DNA of 64,000 nt, from the NCBI GenBank assembly GCA_005792285.1, contig SXSI01000047.1:102058-166057 (forward strand), given 5' to 3'. The stretch comes from Bacteroidota bacterium. GTDB taxonomy: Bacteria; Bacteroidota; Ignavibacteria; UBA10030; UBA8401. This document shows positions 1 through 8,721 of the stretch, one piece after another; within the stretch, counting starts at the first letter, position 1; each line of letters starts with the position of its first letter. The notes beneath the pieces are model-generated. The model searched no databases, was not told the DNA's origin, and saw nothing but the letters and a program-made list of their open reading frames with translations. The position numbers were made by a program, and so were the translations under genes.

Positions 1-639
1 AAAAACAATTAACGGTAATTTATTTTCTTTGCAAAGTGTAATTGCAGTTAGATCCATAACTTTAAGATTTCTTTTTAGAACTTCAGAATAAGTAGTTGAC
101 TCATATTTTTTAGCTTTAGAATTTTTTTCTGGGTCGTCCGAATAAATTCCGTCGACTCGTGTACCTTTAATAATTACTTCAGCATTTATTTCTACTGCAC
201 GAAGAACTGCGGCAGTATCAGTTGTAAAATATGGATTTCCAGTTCCCGCAGCGAAAATTACAATCCTTCCCTTTTCCAAATGTCGGATTGCGCGTCTTCG
301 AATATATGGTTCGGCAATTTTTTCCATTGCAATTGCAGATAGACATCTTGTTTTCAATCCATGTTGTTCTAATGAACTTTGAAACGCTAATGCATTAATA
401 ACTGTCGCGAGCATTCCCATATAATCGCCAGTAGATTTATCAACTCCATCACTTGAATTTTCAACACCACGATAAATATTTCCTCCACCAATTACAATTC
501 CAATTTGAACACCTTTTTCGTGAATTTGTTTTATTTCTGCAGAATATTTATTAAGAATTTCAGAATCAATTCCATATTCCAATTTTCCCATTAACGCTTC
601 ACCACTTAATTTTAAAAGTATTCGTTTATACTTTGCCAT
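1..639 (-). CDS. pyrH: UMP kinase, C-terminus cut off by window edge
   Basis: Manual reverse translation from CAT at 637-639 gives [18 protein letters not shown]...[12 protein letters not shown]...[17 protein letters not shown]...[13 protein letters not shown]; follows tsf. Absent from ORF track because it is open at the edge. Confidence 0.95.
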   Translation of the reverse strand, partial: MAKYKRILLKLSGEALMGKLEYGIDSEILNKYSAEIKQIHEKGVQIGIVIGGGNIYRGVENSSDGVDKSTGDYMGMLATVINALAFQSSLEQHGLKTRCLSAIAMEKIAEPYIRRRAIRHLEKGRIVIFAAGTGNPYFTTDTAAVLRAVEINAEVIIKGTRVDGIYSDDPEKNSKAKKYESTTYSEVLKRNLKVMDLTAITLCKENKLPLIVF

Positions 640-655
640 AATTTATATTCAATGA

Positions 656-694
656 TAAAAAAAAAGGTCTCAAGTTACAATAACTGAGACCTTA
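656..694 (-). terminator. Rho-independent terminator between tsf and pyrH
   Basis: Minus strand AAGGTCTCA-N12-TGAGACCTT followed by TTTTTTT; 9-bp perfect stem plus U-tract. Confidence 0.85.
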
Positions 695-700
695 AATTGG

Positions 701-1561
701 TTATTCACCAAGTTGATATCTTAAAAACCTTTTGACTGTAACTTTTTCTCCGATTTGCTTGCTTGCATCATTTAGAATATCAGTAATAGTTTTTCCTGCG
801 TCTTTAATAAAACTTTGTTCTATTAACACAAATTCCTGATAATATTTTTCTAATCGACCAAGTGATATTTTTTCAGCAATTGCTTCAGGTTTTCCTTCGT
901 TCTTAGCATTGGTTTTATATATTTCTATCTCTTGTAAAATTGTATTTTTTGAAACTGATTTTCTACTGACTACAGTTGGATTCATCGCAGCTATTTGCAT
1001 AGCAATATCTTTTGAAAGAGTTTTCGTTATGTCATTATTTTTTGAAGTAGTTAATTCAACTAACACGCCAATTTTATTTCCCATGTGAGTATAACTATTA
1101 ATTAATCCATCAGAAGTTTTGAAAACTTCTAATCTGCGAATAGCAACTTTCTCACCGATTTTTCCTACCAAATCATTCACTCTGTTTTCAACTGTAACTC
1201 CATCTTGTATTTGATGAGATAAAAGTAGTTCAACATTGCTCAGTTTATTTTCTTCTATAATTGTTAAAAGTTGATTTGCAAAAGAAATAAATTCTTCATT
1301 TCGACCGACAAAATCAGTTTCGCAATTAACTTCTAAAATAATTCCTTCATTTGATTGAGAATTAATTTTAGTAATTATAATTCCTTGCTTTGCAACTCTA
1401 TCAGCTCTTTTTTGTGCAGTTGAAATTCCTTTTTTTCTTAGAACTTCAATTGCTTGTTCAATAATACCATTTGCATCTTCAAGTGCTTTTTTGCAATCCA
1501 TCATTCCTGCACCTGTTTGGTTGCGAAGTGTTTTAACTGCTTCTGCTGAAATATTCGTCAT
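701..1561 (-). CDS. tsf: Translation elongation factor Ts
   Basis: MTNISAEAVKTLRNQTGAGMMDCKKALEDANG..., CETDFVGRNEEF signature; next to rpsB. Confidence 0.98.
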   Translation of the reverse strand: MTNISAEAVKTLRNQTGAGMMDCKKALEDANGIIEQAIEVLRKKGISTAQKRADRVAKQGIIITKINSQSNEGIILEVNCETDFVGRNEEFISFANQLLTIIEENKLSNVELLLSHQIQDGVTVENRVNDLVGKIGEKVAIRRLEVFKTSDGLINSYTHMGNKIGVLVELTTSKNNDITKTLSKDIAMQIAAMNPTVVSRKSVSKNTILQEIEIYKTNAKNEGKPEAIAEKISLGRLEKYYQEFVLIEQSFIKDAGKTITDILNDASKQIGEKVTVKRFLRYQLGE

Positions 1562-1591
1562 CTTTATTTAAAATTTATTTTTTTATTAATT

Positions 1592-2332
1592 CTATTTAAC
1601 AATCTCTTTTTCATCTGCACTCACAGATTCTTCTTTTAATTTTGCTTTTGCAGCTTCTTTACCTTCAAGGATTGCATCTGCAATTGTTTCAGTAATAAGT
1701 TGAATAGATTTAATTGCATCATCGTTCGAAGGAATAATATAATCGATATTTTCAGTATCACAATTTGTGTCAACAATTGCAAAAACTGGAATATTCAATC
1801 GTGCTGCTTCTTTAATTGCAATAGATTCTTTTTTAACATCAACTACAAATAATGCGCCTGGTAGTCGATTCATTTCAACTACACCAGCTAAAGTTTTTCC
1901 CAATTTTTCTCTTTCTCTTTTAAGATTAAGAGCTTCTTTTTTTGTAATTTTGTCGAAAGTGCCATCTAATTCCATTTTTTCGATATTAGTATATCGCTTT
2001 ACACTTTTTCTAATTGTTGTGAAATTAGTAAGAGCGCCACCCATCCATCTTTCAGTTACCCAAAATTCTTCTGATCTTTTGGCTTGTTCAGTTACAACTT
2101 CTCTTGCTTGTTTTTTTGTTCCAACAAATAAAACTCGTTTACCTTCAGCAACAATTTTTGAAATTGCAGTTGATGCGTCTTCCAACATCTCTTGTGTTTT
2201 TTTCAAATCTACAATATGAATTCCATTGCGTTCCATAAAAATATATGGTTTCATTTTTGGATTCCAACGGCTGGCTAAATGTCCGAAGTGTGATCCGGCG
2301 GTCATGAGTTGTTCTAGTGATACTCTTGGCAT
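1592..2332 (-). CDS. rpsB: 30S ribosomal protein S2
   Basis: MPRVSLEQLMTAGSHFGHLASRWNPKMKPYIF..., ERWMGGALTNF. Confidence 0.98.
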   Translation of the reverse strand: MPRVSLEQLMTAGSHFGHLASRWNPKMKPYIFMERNGIHIVDLKKTQEMLEDASTAISKIVAEGKRVLFVGTKKQAREVVTEQAKRSEEFWVTERWMGGALTNFTTIRKSVKRYTNIEKMELDGTFDKITKKEALNLKREREKLGKTLAGVVEMNRLPGALFVVDVKKESIAIKEAARLNIPVFAIVDTNCDTENIDYIIPSNDDAIKSIQLITETIADAILEGKEAAKAKLKEESVSADEKEIVK

Positions 2333-2378
2333 GTTTACTCCTTTTTTAGTTTTTAACTTTTACCTTCATCATTCGAAG

Positions 2379-2407
2379 TCGGGACTTTCAAAAGAAAGCA
2401 CTTCCGA
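2379..2407 (-). promoter_or_regulatory. Candidate rpsB 5' leader hairpin
   Basis: Minus strand TCGGAAGTGCTTTC-TTTT-GAAAGTCCCGA: inner CTTTC/GAAAG and outer TCGG/CCGA with an internal loop, in the rpsI-rpsB gap. Confidence 0.4.
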
Positions 2408-2438
2408 GATCGTCAGAAAGTATGTTTGATTTATAAAA

Positions 2439-2834
2439 TTATCGTTTCGAGAACTGGAATCGTTTTCGAGCTTTTTTGCGTCCGTATTTTTTTCTTTCAA
2501 CCATTCTTGAATCTCTGGTCAACAATTCATTTTTACGTAACACAGTTTTGTTTTCATCATTAACTTTTACAAGAGCGCGAGCAATTCCTAATTGTAACGC
2601 TCCGGCTTGCCCTGTTGGTCCGCCACCTTCAACTCGTGCAAAAATATCGTATTTGTCTACCGACTCTGTTACTAAAAATGGTTTTTTAACTTTTGTTGTT
2701 AAAGTCTGATATTTAAAATATGAATCGAGAGGTTTTTGATTTACTGTAATATTACCATTTCCAAATGTCAAAATAATTCTGGCAATTGATGTTTTTCTTC
2801 GACCAAGGGTATTTATTTTTAGTTCACTATGCAT
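2439..2834 (-). CDS. rpsI: 30S ribosomal protein S9
   Basis: GRRKTSIARIIL...GGGPTGQAGALQLGIARAL...RDSRMVERKKYGRKKARKRFQFSKR. Confidence 0.98.
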   Translation of the reverse strand: MHSELKINTLGRRKTSIARIILTFGNGNITVNQKPLDSYFKYQTLTTKVKKPFLVTESVDKYDIFARVEGGGPTGQAGALQLGIARALVKVNDENKTVLRKNELLTRDSRMVERKKYGRKKARKRFQFSKR

Positions 2835-2845
2835 ATAGAATTATT

Positions 2846-3286
2846 TTACAATTGAATTGTTTCTGGCAATTGAGCAGAATGTGGATGCTCTGGACCAGCG
2901 TAAACTTTTAATTTTTTTAGAATTTGTCTTCCAAGTGTATTTTTTGGAATCATTCCTTGAACTGCATATTCAATTACACGCTCAGGATGATCTTTAATTA
3001 CTTCACGGAATTTTTCAAAAATAGCGCCACCTGGATAACCTGTATTTCGAAAATATCTTTTCTGTTCGAGTCGTTTACCAGTAAATTTAACTTTATCTGC
3101 ATTTATTACGATAATAAAATCACCGCAATCTGCATTTGGAGTATAAGTTGGTTTATGTTTTCCTCGAAGTAAATGAGCAATTCGTGACGAAAAGCGACCG
3201 ACAATTTTATCAGTTGCATCGACTACAAACCATTTCTTTGGTATTTCTGATTCTGTAAAATAATGTGTTGTTTTATCTTTTAGCAT
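2846..3286 (-). CDS. rplM: 50S ribosomal protein L13
   Basis: KWFVVDATDKIVGRFSSRIAHLLRGKHKPTYTPNADCGDFIIVINADKVKFTGKR; upstream of rpsI. Confidence 0.98.
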   Translation of the reverse strand: MLKDKTTHYFTESEIPKKWFVVDATDKIVGRFSSRIAHLLRGKHKPTYTPNADCGDFIIVINADKVKFTGKRLEQKRYFRNTGYPGGAIFEKFREVIKDHPERVIEYAVQGMIPKNTLGRQILKKLKVYAGPEHPHSAQLPETIQL

Positions 3287-3311
3287 AATATTTGGGGTTT
3301 AAAAAGCAGGA

Positions 3312-3343
3312 CAATAATAGTATCTTTTCTTTACTTTTACAAG
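3312..3343 (-). promoter_or_regulatory. Candidate promoter of the rplM operon (Bacteroidota-type -33/-7)
   Basis: Minus strand CTTG-N20-TATTATTG, one mismatch in each element versus TTTG-N19..21-TAnnTTTG, upstream of rplM. Confidence 0.45.
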
Positions 3344-3362
3344 AGTTATTTATGCTCTCTCA

Positions 3363-4547
3363 TTAATTCATTTCAGTTGTGCTTTCAAGTATTTGCTTTA
3401 AAGTTTGCAAAAATCTACCAGCCATTGCACCATCAATAACTCTATGATCGCAAGAAAGTGTAACTTTCATTACTTTTCCAATTACTATTTTATTTGCTGA
3501 TACTATTGGCTTTTCAACAACTGTTCCAACAGCTAAAATTGCTGATTCTGGTGGATTTATGATTGCTGTAAAATTTTCCACATCGAACATTCCGAGGTTA
3601 CTAATTGTAAATGTGCTTCCTTGAAATTCTTCTGGCTTTAATTTTCTTTCTTTTGATTTAATTGCCAATTGTTTTATTTCTGAAGAAATTTCTTGCAACG
3701 ATTTATTATTTGAATTTCTAACAACTGGAGTTGTCAGCCCTTCATCGGTTGAAACAGCTACTCCAATATCAATTTTTTTATGATAAACAATTGAGTCATG
3801 ATTCCAAGATGAGTTTACTTCAGGGTGTTTTTGAATTGCAATTGAAACTGCTCTTACAATAAAATCATTGTAACTAATTTTAACATTTTTTTCTGAATTA
3901 ATTTTCTCGCGCATCTCGGCTACTTTATCCATTCTTATTTCAATTGTAACATAAAAATGTGGAGCAATAACTTTACTTGCAGAAAGTCTTCGTGCAATTG
4001 TTTTACGCATTAATGAAATTGGAATTCTATTTACATCTTCATCAGAAAATTTTACATTCGAAACTAGTGAGTAATTTTCTACATCTTGTTTTACAATTCT
4101 TCCCAATGGCCCAGTTCCAACTAAATAATTTAGTTCGACACCCTTTTCAATTGCAATTCGCTTTGCAAGTGGTGATGCTTTAATACGTTTATCTGAAGTA
4201 GATATTTTTGAAACTGTAGTTTTTGTTGTTTTCGATATTTCTGATGATGCACTTTTTTTATTTTCAAATTTTTTTGTTTCCGTTTTTAATAAATTAGAAA
4301 AATCCTCTCCGGCTTTTCCTATTATAACTAAAGGTGCTCCAATTTTAACAGCTTCTTTTTCTTTTGCAAATAATTTTAAAATTACTCCACTTTCGTAAGC
4401 TTCCAATTCCATGTCAGCTTTATCGGATTGTATTTCTGCAATAATTTCTCCCTGCTTAATTGTATCCCCCTCATTTTTTTTCCATTTAAGAATAATTCCC
4501 TCTTCCATGGTGTCACTTAATTTCGGCATGTCAATTCTTGTAGCCAT
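3363..4547 (-). CDS. pdhC: Pyruvate dehydrogenase complex E2, dihydrolipoamide acetyltransferase
   Basis: N-terminal lipoyl domain (EIQSDKADMELEA), E3-binding region (RIKASPLAKRIAIEKG), catalytic SCDHRVIDGA. Confidence 0.93.
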   Translation of the reverse strand: MATRIDMPKLSDTMEEGIILKWKKNEGDTIKQGEIIAEIQSDKADMELEAYESGVILKLFAKEKEAVKIGAPLVIIGKAGEDFSNLLKTETKKFENKKSASSEISKTTKTTVSKISTSDKRIKASPLAKRIAIEKGVELNYLVGTGPLGRIVKQDVENYSLVSNVKFSDEDVNRIPISLMRKTIARRLSASKVIAPHFYVTIEIRMDKVAEMREKINSEKNVKISYNDFIVRAVSIAIQKHPEVNSSWNHDSIVYHKKIDIGVAVSTDEGLTTPVVRNSNNKSLQEISSEIKQLAIKSKERKLKPEEFQGSTFTISNLGMFDVENFTAIINPPESAILAVGTVVEKPIVSANKIVIGKVMKVTLSCDHRVIDGAMAGRFLQTLKQILESTTEMN

Positions 4548-4552
4548 TTATT

Positions 4553-5533
4553 TTATCTGTTTAATGATTGATGAACTGCTTCAATTACTTTTTCTACATT
4601 TGGAATTGCTTCATACTCTAAATTTTCTGCGTATGGCATCGGAACATCTGCACCATTAATATTTATAATCGGTGAATCTAAATAATCAAATGCTTGTGAG
4701 CTAACTCGTTTTGCAATTTCTGAACCAACACTTGCAAATGGCCAAGAATCTTCTACTATTACAAGATGATTAGTTTTAATTACTGAATTAATTATTAATT
4801 CTTCATCAAGTGGACGAAGTGTACGAGGATCAATTACTTCGCAATCAATTCCTTCATGTGAAAGTTGTTCCGCGGCTTTTAAAGCAACAGGCAACATTTT
4901 TGTCCAAGCGACAATTGTAATATCTCTTCCTTCTCTTTTAATATCACCAACTCCAAGTGGAATTAAATATTCTTCAGATGGTACTTCTCCTTTAATACTG
5001 TACATCAATTCACTTTCCAAAAACATTACAGGATTATCATCTCGAATTGCAGATTTCAACAATCCCTTCGCATCGTACGGAGTTGAACAAGTTACAACTT
5101 TCAATCCGGGAACATGTGCAAGCATAGATTCCAAAGCTTGAGAATGTTGACTGCCGAGCATGTGCGCTGGACCATTTGGTGCACGAACAACAATTGGACA
5201 ATTAAATTGTCCTGCGGACATGTATCGAAGTTTTGCTGCATTATTAAAAATCTGATCGAATGCAAGAATTGCAAAATTCCAAGTCATAATTTCTACAATC
5301 GGACGAAGTCCTGTCATCGCAGCACCAATTCCAATTCCTGTAAATCCGGCTTCAGAAATTGGTGTATCAATAACTCTTTTCGAACCAAATTTTTCTAACA
5401 TTCCTTGTGTAACTTTATACGCTCCGTTATATTCTGCAACTTCTTCTCCCATTATAAAAATATTTGGATCGCGTTCCATCTCTTCACACATCGCTTGATT
5501 CAAAGCTTCTCGTATTTGTAAATTCTGTATCAT
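4553..5533 (-). CDS. pdhB: Pyruvate dehydrogenase E1 component, beta subunit
   Basis: REALNQAMCEEMERDPNIFIMGEEVAEYNGAYKVTQGMLEKFG...DTPISEAGFTGIGIGAAMTGLRPIVE. Confidence 0.95.
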   Translation of the reverse strand: MIQNLQIREALNQAMCEEMERDPNIFIMGEEVAEYNGAYKVTQGMLEKFGSKRVIDTPISEAGFTGIGIGAAMTGLRPIVEIMTWNFAILAFDQIFNNAAKLRYMSAGQFNCPIVVRAPNGPAHMLGSQHSQALESMLAHVPGLKVVTCSTPYDAKGLLKSAIRDDNPVMFLESELMYSIKGEVPSEEYLIPLGVGDIKREGRDITIVAWTKMLPVALKAAEQLSHEGIDCEVIDPRTLRPLDEELIINSVIKTNHLVIVEDSWPFASVGSEIAKRVSSQAFDYLDSPIININGADVPMPYAENLEYEAIPNVEKVIEAVHQSLNR

Positions 5534-5534
5534 T

Positions 5535-6557
5535 TTAATTTTTGTAAACGTTTTGATAAAGATAATCTAACGGTGGTTGATCGCTTTTTTCTGCAAATTC
5601 AACACATTCAATAACTTTATTTTTAATTTCTGATTCGAAATTTTCAATTTCAGATTCTGAAATTATTTTATCTTCTATAAGTTGGTTGCCAAAAATAATA
5701 ATTGGATCATTCACTTTTGCTAATTCAACTTCCTCTTTTGCGCGATATGTTGCGGGATCAGACATTGAATGCCCTTTGAATCTATAAGTAATTGCTTCAA
5801 GAAGAGTTGGCATTGAATTTGTACGCGCAATATTTACTGCATCCTTCATAGTTTTGTATGCTTCAATAATATTCATTCCATCGAAAGAACCTCTATTCAT
5901 ATCTAAATATTTTCCTGTGCGATAAAGTTCATTCCCGGCAAATGATCGTTCAATTGAAGTTCCCATTCCATATTTATTATTTTCGATTATAAAAATAACT
6001 GGCAACTTCCAAAGTTGAGCCATATTCAAAGTTTCAAAAAATATTCCCTGATTAATTGCTGCATCACCAAAATAACAAATTGCAATATTATCTGTCCCCA
6101 AATATTTTGCAGAAAATGCAGCTCCGGCAGCTAATGGAATATGAGCGCCAACAATTCCATAACCTCCCATAAAATTAATTTCAGAATCAATAAGATGCAT
6201 CGATCCGCCAACTCCTTTTGTAATTCCGGAATGTTTTCCAAATAATTCTGCCATAATTAATTTTGGATCCATTCCCCGTGCTAATGCTTGACCATGATCT
6301 CTGTATGATGCATAAATAAAATCTTTATTATTGAGCGCGGAAATTGTTCCGACTGCTACAGCTTCTTGACCGATATATAAATGACAGAATCCGGAAATTT
6401 TTCCTTTTCCATATTCTTGTGAACATCGCTCTTCAAATCTTCTGATGAGCAACATTTTTTTATACATCGCAATCAACTGTTGATGTGAAAGATCTGTGTA
6501 ATCGTTTTTTCTCAACTTTGGAGATGAAATATTTTTTGTACTTGTAGAAGCTTCCAA
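5535..6557 (-). CDS. pdhA: Pyruvate dehydrogenase E1 component, alpha subunit
   Basis: MLLIRRFEERCSQEYGKGKISGFCHLYIGQEAVAVG...GDAAINQGIFFETLNMAQLWKLPVIFIIENN (ThDP-binding region). Confidence 0.95.
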   Translation of the reverse strand: MEASTSTKNISSPKLRKNDYTDLSHQQLIAMYKKMLLIRRFEERCSQEYGKGKISGFCHLYIGQEAVAVGTISALNNKDFIYASYRDHGQALARGMDPKLIMAELFGKHSGITKGVGGSMHLIDSEINFMGGYGIVGAHIPLAAGAAFSAKYLGTDNIAICYFGDAAINQGIFFETLNMAQLWKLPVIFIIENNKYGMGTSIERSFAGNELYRTGKYLDMNRGSFDGMNIIEAYKTMKDAVNIARTNSMPTLLEAITYRFKGHSMSDPATYRAKEEVELAKVNDPIIIFGNQLIEDKIISESEIENFESEIKNKVIECVEFAEKSDQPPLDYLYQNVYKN

Positions 6558-6566
6558 TTGATTTTT

Positions 6567-7451
6567 TTAAAGTTGTTCAGAAGCATGATACGAGCTTCTT
6601 ACTAAAGGTCCAGATTCAACATGTTTGAATCCCATTTGTAAACTTTTTTCTTTTATTAAAGAAAATTCTGAAGGATGAACAAATCTTTCGACAGGAAGAT
6701 GTTCTTTTGTTGGCTGAAGATATTGGCCAACAGTTAAAATATCACACTCAACTGCTCTTAAATCACTTATTGTATCCATCACTTCATCGATTTTTTCTCC
6801 AAGTCCAAGCATAATTCCGGATTTAGTTAAAAATCCTCTTTGCTTAGCGCGATAAAGAACTTCCAATGACCGATTAAAATGTGCTTGTGGCCTGACTCTT
6901 TTATAAAGTCGCGGAACAGTTTCAATATTATGATTTAAAATATCTGGTTGCGAATCGAGAACTATATTTAATGCAATCTCACTTCCAAGAAAATCAGGAA
7001 TCAAAACTTCTATTCTGCAATTTGAATCTCGACTTCTTATTTCATGAATTGTATTTGCAAAAATATGAGCTCCGCCATCAACAAGTTCATCACGATTAAC
7101 AGAAGTAATTACAACATGCCGAAGATTCATAATTGAAATTGTTTCAGCAACACGTCGAGGTTCATCCTCATCAACAAATCCCATCGAGCCTGTTTTAACT
7201 GCACAGAATCCACAACTTCTTGTACAAGTATCTCCAAGAATCATAAATGTTGCAGTTCCTAAATTCCAACATTCACCAATATTTGGACATCTAGCTTCTT
7301 CGCAAACTGTGTTTAAATTATTTTTGGAAAGTAATTGTTTTATTTTTGAATAATTTTCTCCACTGGGAAGTTTTGCTTTTAACCAATCTGGTTTACGTGG
7401 AGGTAAATTATTAGTTCGTTCAACAGAAATTTCTTGAATTAGAAACTGCAT
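6567..7451 (-). CDS. lipA: Lipoyl synthase
   Basis: CEEARCPNIGECW plus radical-SAM CTRSCGFCAV; C-terminal GPLVRSSYHA. Confidence 0.97.
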   Translation of the reverse strand: MQFLIQEISVERTNNLPPRKPDWLKAKLPSGENYSKIKQLLSKNNLNTVCEEARCPNIGECWNLGTATFMILGDTCTRSCGFCAVKTGSMGFVDEDEPRRVAETISIMNLRHVVITSVNRDELVDGGAHIFANTIHEIRSRDSNCRIEVLIPDFLGSEIALNIVLDSQPDILNHNIETVPRLYKRVRPQAHFNRSLEVLYRAKQRGFLTKSGIMLGLGEKIDEVMDTISDLRAVECDILTVGQYLQPTKEHLPVERFVHPSEFSLIKEKSLQMGFKHVESGPLVRSSYHASEQL

Positions 7452-7455
7452 TGGA

Positions 7456-8691
7456 TTAAACGCTTTGAGTAGTGTTAAAATTTTCTAAATATTCAACCAC
7501 TCGTTGTAGAAATTTCCCACCTAAAGCGCCATCTATTATTCTGTGATCGTACGACATTGAGATATAAACCATTGATCTAATTTTAATTTCATCATTAATA
7601 ATTACCGGTCGTTTTTTAACTGCACCAATTCCAAGTATTGCAACTTGCGGCTGATTGATTATTGGAAAGCCATAAAGATTCCCAAAAATTCCGGGATTTG
7701 TAACTGTAAAAGTTCCGCCTTGAACATCAGTCGGTAAAAGTTTTTTCGATCTTGCTCTCGTGGCTAAATCATTTCCAGATTTTGCAAAATCAGTAATATT
7801 TTTGGATTCCGAATTTTTAATAACAGGAACTATCAATCCACTTTCAAGTGCCACTGCAATTCCGATATTAATTTCTTTGTGAAGTAGAATTGAATCTCCT
7901 TCAATAGAAGAATTTAAATATGGAAAATCTTTCAAAGATTTTGCAACTACCAATAAAAAGAATGGAGTTAAAGTTAGTTTGAAACCTTCTCTTTTTTCAA
8001 AATCAGACTTATTTTTTTCTCTATAATTTACAATTGATGTAACATCGGCTTCGGTAACAGAACCAACATGAGCTGAAGTATGAACACTTCGAACCATATG
8101 TTCAGCAATTAACTTTCTCATATTATCCATTTTAACTACTTCAGATTTTTGAGATGAATCTGTTTTTGGGGTTAAACCTTTTTTCTTTTGTTCAGAAAAA
8201 TTAATTATATCATTTTTGGTTACTCGTCCTTGTGAACCAGTTCCTACAATATTTTCAAGTTCGCTTACTGAAACACCTTCCTCTTTTGCAATATTCAAAA
8301 CAAGTGGAGAGAAAAATTTATCTCCAGAAGTTTCTTTTTGTTTATCAAGATTGAGTTTTACGGTTGCAAAATTTTGGTTACTTGAAGAAGTTTTTACTTC
8401 ATCAACTTTTGGTTGAGATTGAGGAGCTGGAGTATTTACAGAGGCTGCATCATTATTATTTATTCTTGCAATAATTGTGTGAACTGGAACTGTCTTTTGT
8501 TCTTCAACTAAAATTTCAACAAGAGTTCCAGCAGCCGGAGATGGTATCTCGGAATCAACTTTATCGGTACTTATTTCAAGAAGAGTTTCATCTTTACCAA
8601 TTTTCTCCCCAATTTTTTTATACCATTTTGTAATTGTTCCTTCTGCGATACTTTCGCCCATTTGGGGCATTTTAACATCTATAATTGCCAT
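7456..8691 (-). CDS. Second 2-oxoacid dehydrogenase E2 (dihydrolipoamide acyltransferase)
   Basis: Lipoyl motif EISTDKVDSEIPSP, E3-binding VGTGSQGRVTKNDI, catalytic SYDHRIIDGALGG; adjacent to fused E1. Confidence 0.9.
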   Translation of the reverse strand: MAIIDVKMPQMGESIAEGTITKWYKKIGEKIGKDETLLEISTDKVDSEIPSPAAGTLVEILVEEQKTVPVHTIIARINNNDAASVNTPAPQSQPKVDEVKTSSSNQNFATVKLNLDKQKETSGDKFFSPLVLNIAKEEGVSVSELENIVGTGSQGRVTKNDIINFSEQKKKGLTPKTDSSQKSEVVKMDNMRKLIAEHMVRSVHTSAHVGSVTEADVTSIVNYREKNKSDFEKREGFKLTLTPFFLLVVAKSLKDFPYLNSSIEGDSILLHKEINIGIAVALESGLIVPVIKNSESKNITDFAKSGNDLATRARSKKLLPTDVQGGTFTVTNPGIFGNLYGFPIINQPQVAILGIGAVKKRPVIINDEIKIRSMVYISMSYDHRIIDGALGGKFLQRVVEYLENFNTTQSV

Positions 8692-8721
8692 AATATTAAA
8701 TTAAGTTAGTGAAAATTTATT

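Noticed and set aside
1767-2219. 150-aa plus-strand ORF antisense to rpsB
   Set aside because: Lies inside a certain ribosomal protein gene; Ser/Leu/Phe-rich shadow-frame composition, no domain.
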